This document shows positions 1-5,327 of a DNA stretch of 5,327 nucleotides, in pieces; within the stretch, counting starts at the first letter, position 1; each line of letters starts with the position of its first letter. The stretch lies in the NCBI GenBank assembly GCA_021731215.1, contig JAKFXU010000210.1:1-5327 (forward strand), read 5' to 3'. A program made the translations under genes and the position numbers. The stretch is from Rhodoferax sp. GTDB taxonomy: Bacteria > Pseudomonadota > Gammaproteobacteria > Burkholderiales > Burkholderiaceae_C. Below the pieces are notes generated by a model. The model had not been told where the DNA came from. It was given only the letters and a program-made list of their open reading frames with translations, and did not search any database.

Positions 1-278
1 AAATCCCAGCAAAATAGCTATCTATTAAATAGCACACACATCAACCAACACGTGCTCTACAGGCATAAGTGGCCTAAATTCATGGATTCATTTGGCAATC
101 CACGTCTTTTTGTCTGCAAGCATCTGCCCATTTGCAACGCCCCGAGAAACGCCAACTGTGAACAACAGAGGAAGCGAGCCTGACGCCGCTACATCAGTTT
201 GAATCGCACCCGCGGCGCCAGCTTGTCCGTCGCAGTGCCGGTGTTTTGAACAACAATAGCGCTTTGGAGGGAACCGGT
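1..278. other. Leader region upstream of rmuC, no supported gene
   Basis: No convincing coding region is visible here. The first ~120 nt are clearly richer in A and T than the rest of the window, which suits an intergenic or promoter region. An 8-bp perfect palindrome (ATAGCTAT, 14-21) overlaps a small inverted repeat, GCTAT at 17-21 and ATAGC at 29-33, with a 7-nt loop; it is too weak to call a terminator. A short frame of 33 codons starting at ATG 82 and ending at TGA 181 has no Shine-Dalgarno site and no recognisable product. No good -35/-10 pair for rmuC could be picked out by eye, although the promoter should lie here. Confidence 0.6.
266..271 (+). promoter_or_regulatory. Ribosome binding site deciding the rmuC start
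   Basis: GGAGGG lies 7 nt upstream of a TTG codon at 279. It is the best Shine-Dalgarno match near the beginning of the gene. It favours TTG 279 over the in-frame TTG at 246, which has no such site, and over the ATG at 297. Confidence 0.7.
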
Positions 279-1670
279 TTGAATGATCCTGTGCTGATGT
301 CTTTGCTGGCGCTTGCCGCCTTGAGTGTGCTGCTGTTGCTGTGGTTGAGCCTGCGTCGGCCCGACGCTGTCGCGGCCCTGGCCGCGGAGCAGGGCCGGGC
401 CGAGTTGCTGGCAGCGCTGCAGGGCAGCGCCGAACGCATGGAGCGGCTGGAGCGGGAGCTGCGCCGTGAAATCAGCGAGTCGGCGCGCGGCGCTCGGCAG
501 GAGCTGACGCAAAACCTGGCCACCTTTCAGCAGGCGCTGGTGCAACAGGGGGCAGAGGCGACGCGCACGCAAAACACCCAGATTGACGCCTTTGGCCAGC
601 AGTTGGCGCTGCTGCAAAAAACGCTGTCGGACACCTTGACGCTGCAACTGCAGTCCTTGAGCGAGTCCAACGCCCGGCGCCTGGGCGAGGTGCGCCAGAC
701 GCTGGAGGCGCAACTGGCCCAGCTCCAGGTCAGCAACGCCAGCAAGCTCGACGAGATGCGCGCCACGGTCGACGAAAAGCTGCAAACTACGCTGCAAACG
801 CGCCTGGGCGAAAGCTTTAAACAGGTCGCTGAAAGGCTGGAGCAGGTGCACAAGGGTCTGGGTGAGATGCAGACCCTGGCGCAGGGCGTGGGTGACCTCA
901 AGCACCTGCTGACCAACGTCAAGACGCGCGGCATTTTTGGCGAGGCACAACTGGCCGGCTTGCTGGAACAGGTGTTTGTGGCCGACCAGTACGCGGCGCA
1001 GGTGGCAACCCGACCGGGCAGCAAGAATGTGGTGGACTTCGCCATCAAACTGCCGGGCAAGTCCGAGCAGGGCGAGCCGCTCTGGTTGCCGATCGACGCC
1101 AAGTTTCCGAATGAAGATTATGAGCGCCTGCTCGACGCCCAGGGACGGGCCGATGCACTGGCCGCCGAGGCCGCTGGCAAGGCGCTGGAGCTGCGCATCC
1201 GGCTGGAGGCCCGATCCATTGCCGATAAATATGTGGAGCCGCCGTACACCACGGACTTCGCCATTCTGTTTTTGCCGACCGAAGGACTCTATGCCGAGGT
1301 GCTGCGCCGTCCGGGCCTGATGCAGGCCTTGCAGCGCGAGCACCGCGTCACGCTGGCCGGGCCGACCACGCTGCTGGCCATGCTCAGCTCATTGCAAATG
1401 GGCTTTCGCACCCTGGCGCTGGAACAGCGCTCGAGCGAGGTGTGGCAGGTGCTGGGGGCGGTCAAAACCGAGTTTGGCAAATTTGGCGACGTGCTGGCGC
1501 GGGTCAAGGCGCAAACCGAGACCGTGCTCAAGACGCTCGACAGTGCCCAGACCCGCAGCCGCGCCATGGGCCGGGCCCTGAAAAAAGTCGAGGCCCTGCC
1601 CGACGCGCAGGTGCCGGCCCTGATTCCGCTGGACAAGGATTTCGACAATGACCTGGAGGCAGCCCCGTAG
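279..1670 (+). CDS. rmuC: DNA recombination protein RmuC
   Basis: Complete RmuC-family protein of 463 aa from TTG 279; the frame is open from TTG 246, which would add 11 residues. Residues ~6-24 form one hydrophobic helix followed by Arg-Arg, an N-terminal inner-membrane anchor. Residues ~35-200 are Glu/Gln/Leu/Ala-rich and look like a long coiled coil. The C-terminal RmuC domain follows, with the signatures VGDLKHLLTNVKTRG (ending near residue 217), LPIDAKFPNEDYERL and GPTTLLAMLSSLQMGFRTLALEQ. D273 and K275 in 'PIDAKFP', with D253 upstream, fit the D-x-K core of the predicted PD-(D/E)XK nuclease-like fold. RmuC is known to limit recombination between inverted repeats; its biochemistry is poorly defined. 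The last three sense codons and the TAG stop lie inside a repeat copy. Nothing links it functionally to the chemosensory genes downstream. Confidence 0.95.
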   Translation: MNDPVLMSLLALAALSVLLLLWLSLRRPDAVAALAAEQGRAELLAALQGSAERMERLERELRREISESARGARQELTQNLATFQQALVQQGAEATRTQNTQIDAFGQQLALLQKTLSDTLTLQLQSLSESNARRLGEVRQTLEAQLAQLQVSNASKLDEMRATVDEKLQTTLQTRLGESFKQVAERLEQVHKGLGEMQTLAQGVGDLKHLLTNVKTRGIFGEAQLAGLLEQVFVADQYAAQVATRPGSKNVVDFAIKLPGKSEQGEPLWLPIDAKFPNEDYERLLDAQGRADALAAEAAGKALELRIRLEARSIADKYVEPPYTTDFAILFLPTEGLYAEVLRRPGLMQALQREHRVTLAGPTTLLAMLSSLQMGFRTLALEQRSSEVWQVLGAVKTEFGKFGDVLARVKAQTETVLKTLDSAQTRSRAMGRALKKVEALPDAQVPALIPLDKDFDNDLEAAP

Positions 1671-1744
1671 GGTGGGCAAAGCGCAGCGTGCCCACGAACG
1701 CAGCCCCGTAGGGTGGGCAAAGCGCAGCGTGCCCACGAACGCAG
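1659..1744 (+). repeat. Tandem pair of 41-bp REP-like palindromic units
   Basis: Two exact 41-bp copies occupy 1659-1699 and 1700-1740, followed by four bases of a third (1741-1744). Each contains a hairpin with stem GTGGGCA/TGCCCAC and a 10-nt loop: arms 1672-1678 and 1689-1695 in the first copy, 1713-1719 and 1730-1736 in the second. The core (1667-1696, 1708-1737) recurs inverted at 1808-1837. From memory, this sequence family is scattered between genes in many betaproteobacteria and gives spurious peptides such as 'VGWAKRSVPT' or 'GTLRFAHPT'. It resembles REP elements, which are often moved by REP-associated (RAYT) transposases; none is encoded here. The first unit overlaps the rmuC 3' end and contains its stop codon. 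Confidence 0.9.
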
Positions 1745-1978
1745 TAGATGCAGGGGGCGCCTTTCAGGATGCGCCACGCACCTTGCCACGGCCGTATCGG
1801 CCTGCACCGTGGGCACGCTGCGCTTTGCCCACCCTACAAGGCGCGACAGCCTACCCCGGCGTGACACCCCGGTGAATAGACCGGCAGGTGATTGTGTGCG
1901 CCACCGTACAGACCACGCGTCGCGCATGGATACAGTCCTCGCATAAGATATCTATGGTAGCGGGCGTTTGCGTCCGGG
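1671..1978. other. Intergenic region between rmuC and the chemosensory operon
   Basis: About 308 nt without a supported gene. Its left half is the REP-like cluster (to 1837). Between the direct and inverted copies are two small inverted repeats, GGCGC/GCGCC (around 1757-1775) and GGCCG-TAT-CGGCC (1790-1802). Downstream is a weak hairpin, CCGGT 1869-1873 with ACCGG 1880-1884. No stem followed by a T-run is seen, so a classical intrinsic terminator is not supported; the long hairpins may still end or protect the rmuC transcript. Close to cheW, an 8-bp palindrome AGATATCT (1946-1953) overlaps a possible -10 element TAAGAT (1944-1949), but no matching -35 was found. The operon promoter probably lies within 1840-1970. 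Confidence 0.6.
1808..1837 (-). repeat. Inverted copy of the REP-like core
   Basis: This 30-bp stretch is the exact reverse complement of both 1667-1696 and 1708-1737. Its own hairpin arms are 1809-1815 and 1826-1832. Together the three copies form a cluster of two direct units and one inverted unit, as in bacterial interspersed mosaic elements. In RNA, the inverted copy could pair over 30 bp with the second unit (70-nt loop) or with the first (111-nt loop). Confidence 0.9.
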
Positions 1979-2440
1979 ATGGTCATGAACGAACAACAAC
2001 TCATCGTCTTCACTTTAGGGGAACAACGCTACGCCCTGCGTCTGGCTGCGGTGGACCGGGTGATGCGCGCCGTGGCGATCAGTCCCTTGCCGCAAGCGCC
2101 TGGCATCGTGCTCGGCCTGGTCAACGTGCAGGGACGGATTATCCCGATCATCAACGTGCGGCGGCGCTTTGGCCTGCCGCAGCGGGAGATCGCACTGACC
2201 GACCAGATTGTGATTGCGCATACGGCGCGGCGGACTGTTGGCCTGGTGGTGGATGGCGTGGCAGATGTCATCGCGTACCCGGCGCAAGCCATGACCGAAG
2301 CGCAAACCATTCTTCCAAGCATGGCGTACGTCGAGGGGGTGGTAAAACTCCCCGATGGATTGGTGCTGATCCACGATCTGGATCGGTTTCTTTCCCTGGA
2401 AGAAGAGACCTCCCTGGAACAGGCGCTGGAAGCCACCTGA
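1979..2440 (+). CDS. CheW-like coupling protein, first paralogue (WspB-like)
   Basis: Single-domain CheW protein of 153 aa (151 aa if ATG 1985 is used; neither start has a clear Shine-Dalgarno site). The CheW domain fills residues ~6-145, beginning QQLIVFTLGEQRYALRL. It continues through SPLPQAPGIVLGLVN and IIPIINVRRRFGLP to VGLVVDGVADVI and a C-terminal LVLIHDLDRFLSLEE. CheW proteins are cytoplasmic adaptors that link chemoreceptors to the CheA kinase. The usual NLRG motif (R62 in E. coli CheW) reads NVQG here, with Gln at residue 51, and the usual DLR reads NVR. It is the first gene of the operon, and its TGA overlaps the ATG of cheR. By order and size it corresponds to WspB of the Wsp system. 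The family is certain, the pathway is inferred. Confidence 0.93.
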   Translation: MVMNEQQLIVFTLGEQRYALRLAAVDRVMRAVAISPLPQAPGIVLGLVNVQGRIIPIINVRRRFGLPQREIALTDQIVIAHTARRTVGLVVDGVADVIAYPAQAMTEAQTILPSMAYVEGVVKLPDGLVLIHDLDRFLSLEEETSLEQALEAT

Positions 2441-3837
2441 TGACAGGCATGCGACACATCCTTCCAGAGCAGATGTTGTCCAGTCTGAGCGAATTGCTGG
2501 CGCAGCGAACCGGGCTGAATTTCCCAAAAGAGCGCTGGAGCGACCTGGAGCGCGGCATGAGTGCCGCCGCCCGCGCATCTGGAGAGAACAATGTGCAAGC
2601 CTACGTCCGCCGACTGCTGTCCGCTGGGCTGACGCAGCATCAGACAGAAATTCTGGCCAGCCATTTGACAGTAGGCGAGACTTATTTTTTCCGCGACGGC
2701 AAAAGTTTCGAGCTACTCGAACAATATGCGCTTCCGGCCTTGATCCATTCCCGCCGCGACGCGGGGCGCCGCCTGCGCATCTGGAGCGCGGGCTGCTGCA
2801 CGGGCGAAGAGCCCTACTCCATCGCCATGCTGCTTGACCGCTTGCTGCCCGACCACGAGCAGTGGGACATCACCCTGCTGGCGACCGACATCAACCCACA
2901 GTTTCTGCGCAAGGGCGCCGATGGCGTGTATGGCGACTGGTCGTTCCGCGACACACCGGCCTGGATCAAGGAACGGTACTTTAAGAAAGTGCGGCAGGGC
3001 TACTTTGAAATCCATCCGCGCATCAAGAAGAGGGTGACGTTCTCCTACCTCAATCTGGCCGATGACGTTTACCCGTCTCTGTCGAACAACACCCACGCCA
3101 TGGACTTGATACTTTGCCGCAACGTGCTGATGTACTTTGCCGCGGCACAGGCGGCCAAAATCGCCGGCAAGCTGCACCGGGCGCTGGTCGATGACGGCGG
3201 GCTGCTGGTCAGTCCTGCCGAGGCCTCGAACACCTTGCTCGCACAGTTCGCGCCGGCTTATTTTTTTTCCGACGCCGCCATTTACCGCAAAGCGGCGCCG
3301 AGAGAGACGACCCCGGCCGCAGAGGCAATACCCTTCTTCTTCCCGCCGCCCGAAACGCAACAACCGGACACGCCTGCGCCGACGATCAAGCCGCCAGTCC
3401 CGCCACCGGATGGCGCGGCCGCGCTGTGCGTCACGGCGCGGCTCTGCGCCGGCCAGGGCCGTCTGGCCGAGGCAGCCGGGTGGTGCGAGCAGGCCATCGC
3501 CGCGAACCGGCTGAACCCGCAAAGCCATTACCTTCTCGCCACCATCCGGCAAGAACTGGGGCAGGCCGATGCGGCGGAACAGTCGCTCAAACGCGCGCTG
3601 TACCTGGATCCTGATTTCGTGCTCGCCTACTTCACACTGGGGAACCTGCGCCGCTCCCAAGGCCGGCGCGAAGAAGCCGGGCGGTATTTCGGCAATGCGC
3701 TGGCGCTGCTGCAGCGGCGCCCGTGTCACGAAGCCATCATGGAATCGGATGGATTGACAGCCGGGCGGCTGGAGGACATCATCCGCTCCGCGCTGGACAA
3801 CTTGCCGCAGCCATGCACAACGGGAAAGAAGCACTAG
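2440..3837 (+). CDS. CheR-type MCP glutamate methyltransferase with C-terminal TPRs (WspC-like)
   Basis: Protein of 465 aa from ATG 2440, which overlaps the cheW stop as TGATG; GGAAG at 2428-2432 is a fitting ribosome site. The frame stays open upstream to 1888, but that part is only a shadow of cheW. The protein would use S-adenosylmethionine to methylate receptor glutamates for adaptation. Residues ~1-80 are the helical N-terminal CheR domain. LTVGETYFFRD follows (R85), then SAM motif I, SAGCCTGEEPYS (116-127). ATDINP has its Asp at 150, and CRNVLMYF spans 226-233. A Pro-rich linker covers about 286-325. From 326 to ~430 come about three TPR helix pairs, e.g. NPQSHYLLATIRQELGQADAAEQSLKRALYLDPD. 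Plain E. coli CheR is about 290 aa and lacks TPRs. The CheR-TPR architecture is that of WspC and FrzF-like enzymes; the TPRs probably bind a partner or regulate activity. Confidence 0.94.
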   Translation: MTGMRHILPEQMLSSLSELLAQRTGLNFPKERWSDLERGMSAAARASGENNVQAYVRRLLSAGLTQHQTEILASHLTVGETYFFRDGKSFELLEQYALPALIHSRRDAGRRLRIWSAGCCTGEEPYSIAMLLDRLLPDHEQWDITLLATDINPQFLRKGADGVYGDWSFRDTPAWIKERYFKKVRQGYFEIHPRIKKRVTFSYLNLADDVYPSLSNNTHAMDLILCRNVLMYFAAAQAAKIAGKLHRALVDDGGLLVSPAEASNTLLAQFAPAYFFSDAAIYRKAAPRETTPAAEAIPFFFPPPETQQPDTPAPTIKPPVPPPDGAAALCVTARLCAGQGRLAEAAGWCEQAIAANRLNPQSHYLLATIRQELGQADAAEQSLKRALYLDPDFVLAYFTLGNLRRSQGRREEAGRYFGNALALLQRRPCHEAIMESDGLTAGRLEDIIRSALDNLPQPCTTGKKH

Positions 3838-4467
3838 ATGAAAACCGGTGAACAGGCCATGCGCAAAGAAGCCGCCATTGACTGGTCCGAAATCCATCGC
3901 CGCCTGGAAGCGGCTGATGCCGCCGCCCGGCACGCCTGGATGCCGGATCAGGAGAAAACCGGACGCATCCTGAAGGCGCGGGCGCAGGCGCTGGCACAGG
4001 AACCCTCGGGCGAGAATGAAGCCGAGCGCATCGAGGTGCTGGAATTCCTGCTGGCTCATGAGACGTATGCCGTCGAATCCCGTTATGTGCGCGAGGTTGC
4101 GCCCCTGGAAAACCTGACGCCGCTGCCGTGCACTCCGGCCTTCGTGCTCGGCATCGTCAACCTGCGCGGCGAGATTCTCTCGGTCATCGACATCAAGAAG
4201 TTCTTCGAGCTGCCGGAAAAGGGGTTGACCGATCTCAACAAGGTCATCGTGCTCCAGTCCGGGAATATGGTCTTCGGCATCCTGGCCGATGCGATTAGCG
4301 GCGTGCGCCGCATTGCGGTGACCGACATCCAGCTGTCCCTGCCCACGCTCACCGGCGTTCGCGAGGAATACCTGAAAGGCGTGACCCCCGGGCGCCTGGT
4401 GATCCTCGACGCGGAGAAACTGCTGACGGACCAAAGCATTGTGGTGCAGGAGCAGGTGGCCGGGTAG
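3838..4467 (+). CDS. CheW-like coupling protein with N-terminal extension (WspD-like)
   Basis: Protein of 209 aa. ATG 3838 directly follows the cheR stop and has a purine-rich GGGAAAGAAG site at 3822-3831, so translation is probably coupled; ATG 3859 is a less likely start. Residues ~1-55 form a charged, helical extension containing ILKARAQALAQEP. The CheW domain covers ~57-205: EVLEFLLAHETYAVESRYVREV, then FVLGIVNLRGEILSVIDIKKFF with the canonical Arg at 110, then FGILADAISGV and a final RLVILDAEKLLTD. The extension and the position behind CheR-TPR match WspD, the second CheW of the Wsp pathway. It should couple the receptor to CheA in the cytoplasm. Its complete NLRG motif contrasts with the first CheW of this operon, so the two are probably not interchangeable. 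The role of the extension is unknown to me. Confidence 0.93.
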   Translation: MKTGEQAMRKEAAIDWSEIHRRLEAADAAARHAWMPDQEKTGRILKARAQALAQEPSGENEAERIEVLEFLLAHETYAVESRYVREVAPLENLTPLPCTPAFVLGIVNLRGEILSVIDIKKFFELPEKGLTDLNKVIVLQSGNMVFGILADAISGVRRIAVTDIQLSLPTLTGVREEYLKGVTPGRLVILDAEKLLTDQSIVVQEQVAG

Positions 4468-4527
4468 GATAAGTTCGCATTCAAATTCGCGTGTCTGCGA
4501 CCGCAACGCACATAGGGAGAACAAAGC
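4468..4527. other. Short gap between the second cheW and the MCP gene
   Basis: Sixty nt without a gene. It holds a direct repeat of TTCGC (4474-4478 and 4486-4490) and the MCP ribosome site. No terminator hairpin is visible, so the MCP gene is probably read through from the upstream genes, although an additional promoter cannot be excluded. Confidence 0.5.
4514..4520 (+). promoter_or_regulatory. Strong ribosome binding site of the MCP gene
   Basis: AGGGAGA with 7 nt to the ATG at 4528 is the strongest Shine-Dalgarno site within the chemosensory operon. It fixes the start of the receptor and suggests it is translated independently of, and perhaps more than, the coupled genes upstream. Confidence 0.7.
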
Positions 4528-5327
4528 ATGAAATGGTTTCTCGACCTTACGACACGCGGCAAGCTGTTCGCCGGCTTCGGGCTGATGATCGTCTTTCTCG
4601 CGACCGTCATTGCGACCGCCTACACGGGGATTGCCGCGATCCATGCATCGCAGAAGCGGCTCTACCAGGAAGATTTCGCCAACGCCCTGGACCTGATGTC
4701 CCTGCGGGCCGAGCAGAGCGGGGTGCGGGTCGCGCTGCTGAACATGATGTTGCTGGCGCGGCAGTCCGATCGGGAAATATGGCACCAGGACATCAAGCAG
4801 CGCAGCCAGTTGATCGCCGACACCACGCAGCGGCTGCTGGAACGCAACCGCGATGAAGCGCATCTGTCGGGCCGGCTCGAAGAACTGAAGACGGTGCGCG
4901 AGGCGTTCTCGCGGACGCGGGACGACCAGCTCATTCCGCTGATCTACGCGAACAAAACCGACGAAGCCAGGACGCTGGCGGCCGGCATCCAGGAGGAACG
5001 CTACCGCACGATGCGCGCCATCGCCCAGGAACTGGGCGACGCGGCGGTGGGGAACGCGCGCGCCGCGGTGGCGCAATCCGAACAGCGGACGGAGCAGACG
5101 GTGCGCCTGTTCGTCGCCGTCGGCATCGCGGCGATGGGGCTCGGGCTGGCGATGGTGCTGTTTTTGAACCGGATCATCGCTGTGCCGCTGCGCGCGATTT
5201 CGGATATGGCCGGACGGGTCGCCGCGGGCGACCTCACCGCCGATATCCCCGCGGACAATCGCAGGGATGAGGTGGGCATCCTCGTGGCGGCCTTTCGCCG
5301 CATGCTCGAAAACCTGCGCAAGACAAC
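4528..5327 (+). CDS. Methyl-accepting chemotaxis protein, 5' part (4HB sensor + HAMP)
   Basis: Open frame to the window edge: 266 codons plus two bases, no stop, so the gene is partial at its 3' end. It begins MKWFLDLTTRGKLFAGFG. TM1 is about residues 13-33. A periplasmic, mostly helical region (~34-190) resembles the four-helix-bundle MCP sensor, including the typical late helix 'PLIYANKTDEARTLAAGI'. TM2 is about 192-214. A HAMP domain runs from ~215 to the end, with VPLRAISDMAGRVAAGDLTADI and the DEVG motif at 247-250. The missing C-terminal part should be the methylation helices and the CheA/CheW-binding hairpin; a HAMP-containing histidine kinase cannot be ruled out from this part alone, but the two CheWs and CheR next to it make an MCP far more likely. 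It would be the WspA-like receptor of the operon. The ligand cannot be inferred. Confidence 0.88.
   Translation, partial: MKWFLDLTTRGKLFAGFGLMIVFLATVIATAYTGIAAIHASQKRLYQEDFANALDLMSLRAEQSGVRVALLNMMLLARQSDREIWHQDIKQRSQLIADTTQRLLERNRDEAHLSGRLEELKTVREAFSRTRDDQLIPLIYANKTDEARTLAAGIQEERYRTMRAIAQELGDAAVGNARAAVAQSEQRTEQTVRLFVAVGIAAMGLGLAMVLFLNRIIAVPLRAISDMAGRVAAGDLTADIPADNRRDEVGILVAAFRRMLENLRKT

Noticed and set aside
82..183. 33-codon frame upstream of rmuC
   Set aside because: There is no ribosome site, no recognisable product and no hydrophobic or other distinctive pattern.
189..1343. 384-codon open frame on the minus strand
   Set aside because: It is antisense to rmuC and its Leu/Gln/Arg-rich translation resembles no family; it is a composition artefact.
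1659..1837. Possible CRISPR array or miniature insertion sequence
   Set aside because: The direct copies have no spacer between them, only two units exist, and the third copy is inverted. No target-site duplication or terminal inverted repeats framing the cluster were found.
1648..1946. Small open frames with peptides like VGWAKRSVPT, GTLRFAHPT and GKAQRAHERS
   Set aside because: These are translations of the REP-like repeat copies, a known source of spurious short genes.
1888..2439. 184-codon N-terminal extension of the CheR protein
   Set aside because: The frame is open, but it overlaps the whole first cheW out of frame, has no domain, and the CheR domain begins naturally just after ATG 2440 with a fitting ribosome site.
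4491..4856. 121-codon plus-strand frame at the beginning of the MCP gene
   Set aside because: It is out of frame with the MCP, which has a strong ribosome site, two membrane helices and a HAMP domain; the alternative translation has no known features.
2713..5076. 787-codon open frame on the minus strand
   Set aside because: It runs antisense through cheR, the second cheW and the MCP, all of which have clear conserved domains. The translation is His/Gln/Arg-rich with no recognisable domain. Long antisense frames are expected in GC-rich coding DNA.

Overview
The window comes from a GC-rich Gram-negative bacterium, most likely a betaproteobacterium (Burkholderiales, Comamonadaceae-like). The assignment rests on coding style, the gene set and an intergenic palindromic repeat that I recall as common in that group. 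It is an inference, not a database result.

Layout, left to right, with all genes on the plus strand. (1) 1-278: leader without a supported gene, AT-rich over the first ~120 nt. (2) 279-1670: rmuC, a complete membrane-anchored coiled-coil protein with a PD-(D/E)XK-like RmuC domain. (3) 1659-1978: intergenic region with two exact 41-bp tandem copies of a REP-like element and one inverted 30-bp copy. The first copy overlaps the 3' end of rmuC and supplies its stop codon. (4) 1979-5327: a chemosensory operon in the order cheW, cheR with TPRs, cheW with an N-terminal extension, then an MCP cut off by the window edge. The MCP has no stop inside the window; it is read here as an open frame from 4528 to the end.

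The first three chemosensory genes are tightly coupled (TGATG overlap, then a stop directly followed by ATG). A 60-nt gap with a strong Shine-Dalgarno site precedes the MCP. The set (two different CheWs flanking a CheR-TPR methyltransferase, plus an MCP with a four-helix-bundle-type sensor) matches the components WspB-WspC-WspD-WspA of the Wsp pathway, a chemosensory system of the 'alternative cellular functions' (ACF) class. Here the MCP follows the other three instead of preceding them. The expected partners CheA (often with a receiver domain), CheB and an output regulator would lie beyond 5327. The MCP would sense a signal in the periplasm, the CheWs would couple it to a CheA kinase, and CheR would methylate the MCP for adaptation.

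I saw no RNA gene, CRISPR array, transposase or phage gene. I do not think the window holds a wholly new system. The points of most interest are the repeat that terminates rmuC, the Wsp-like gene order, and the loss of the usual arginine in the NLRG motif of the first CheW.
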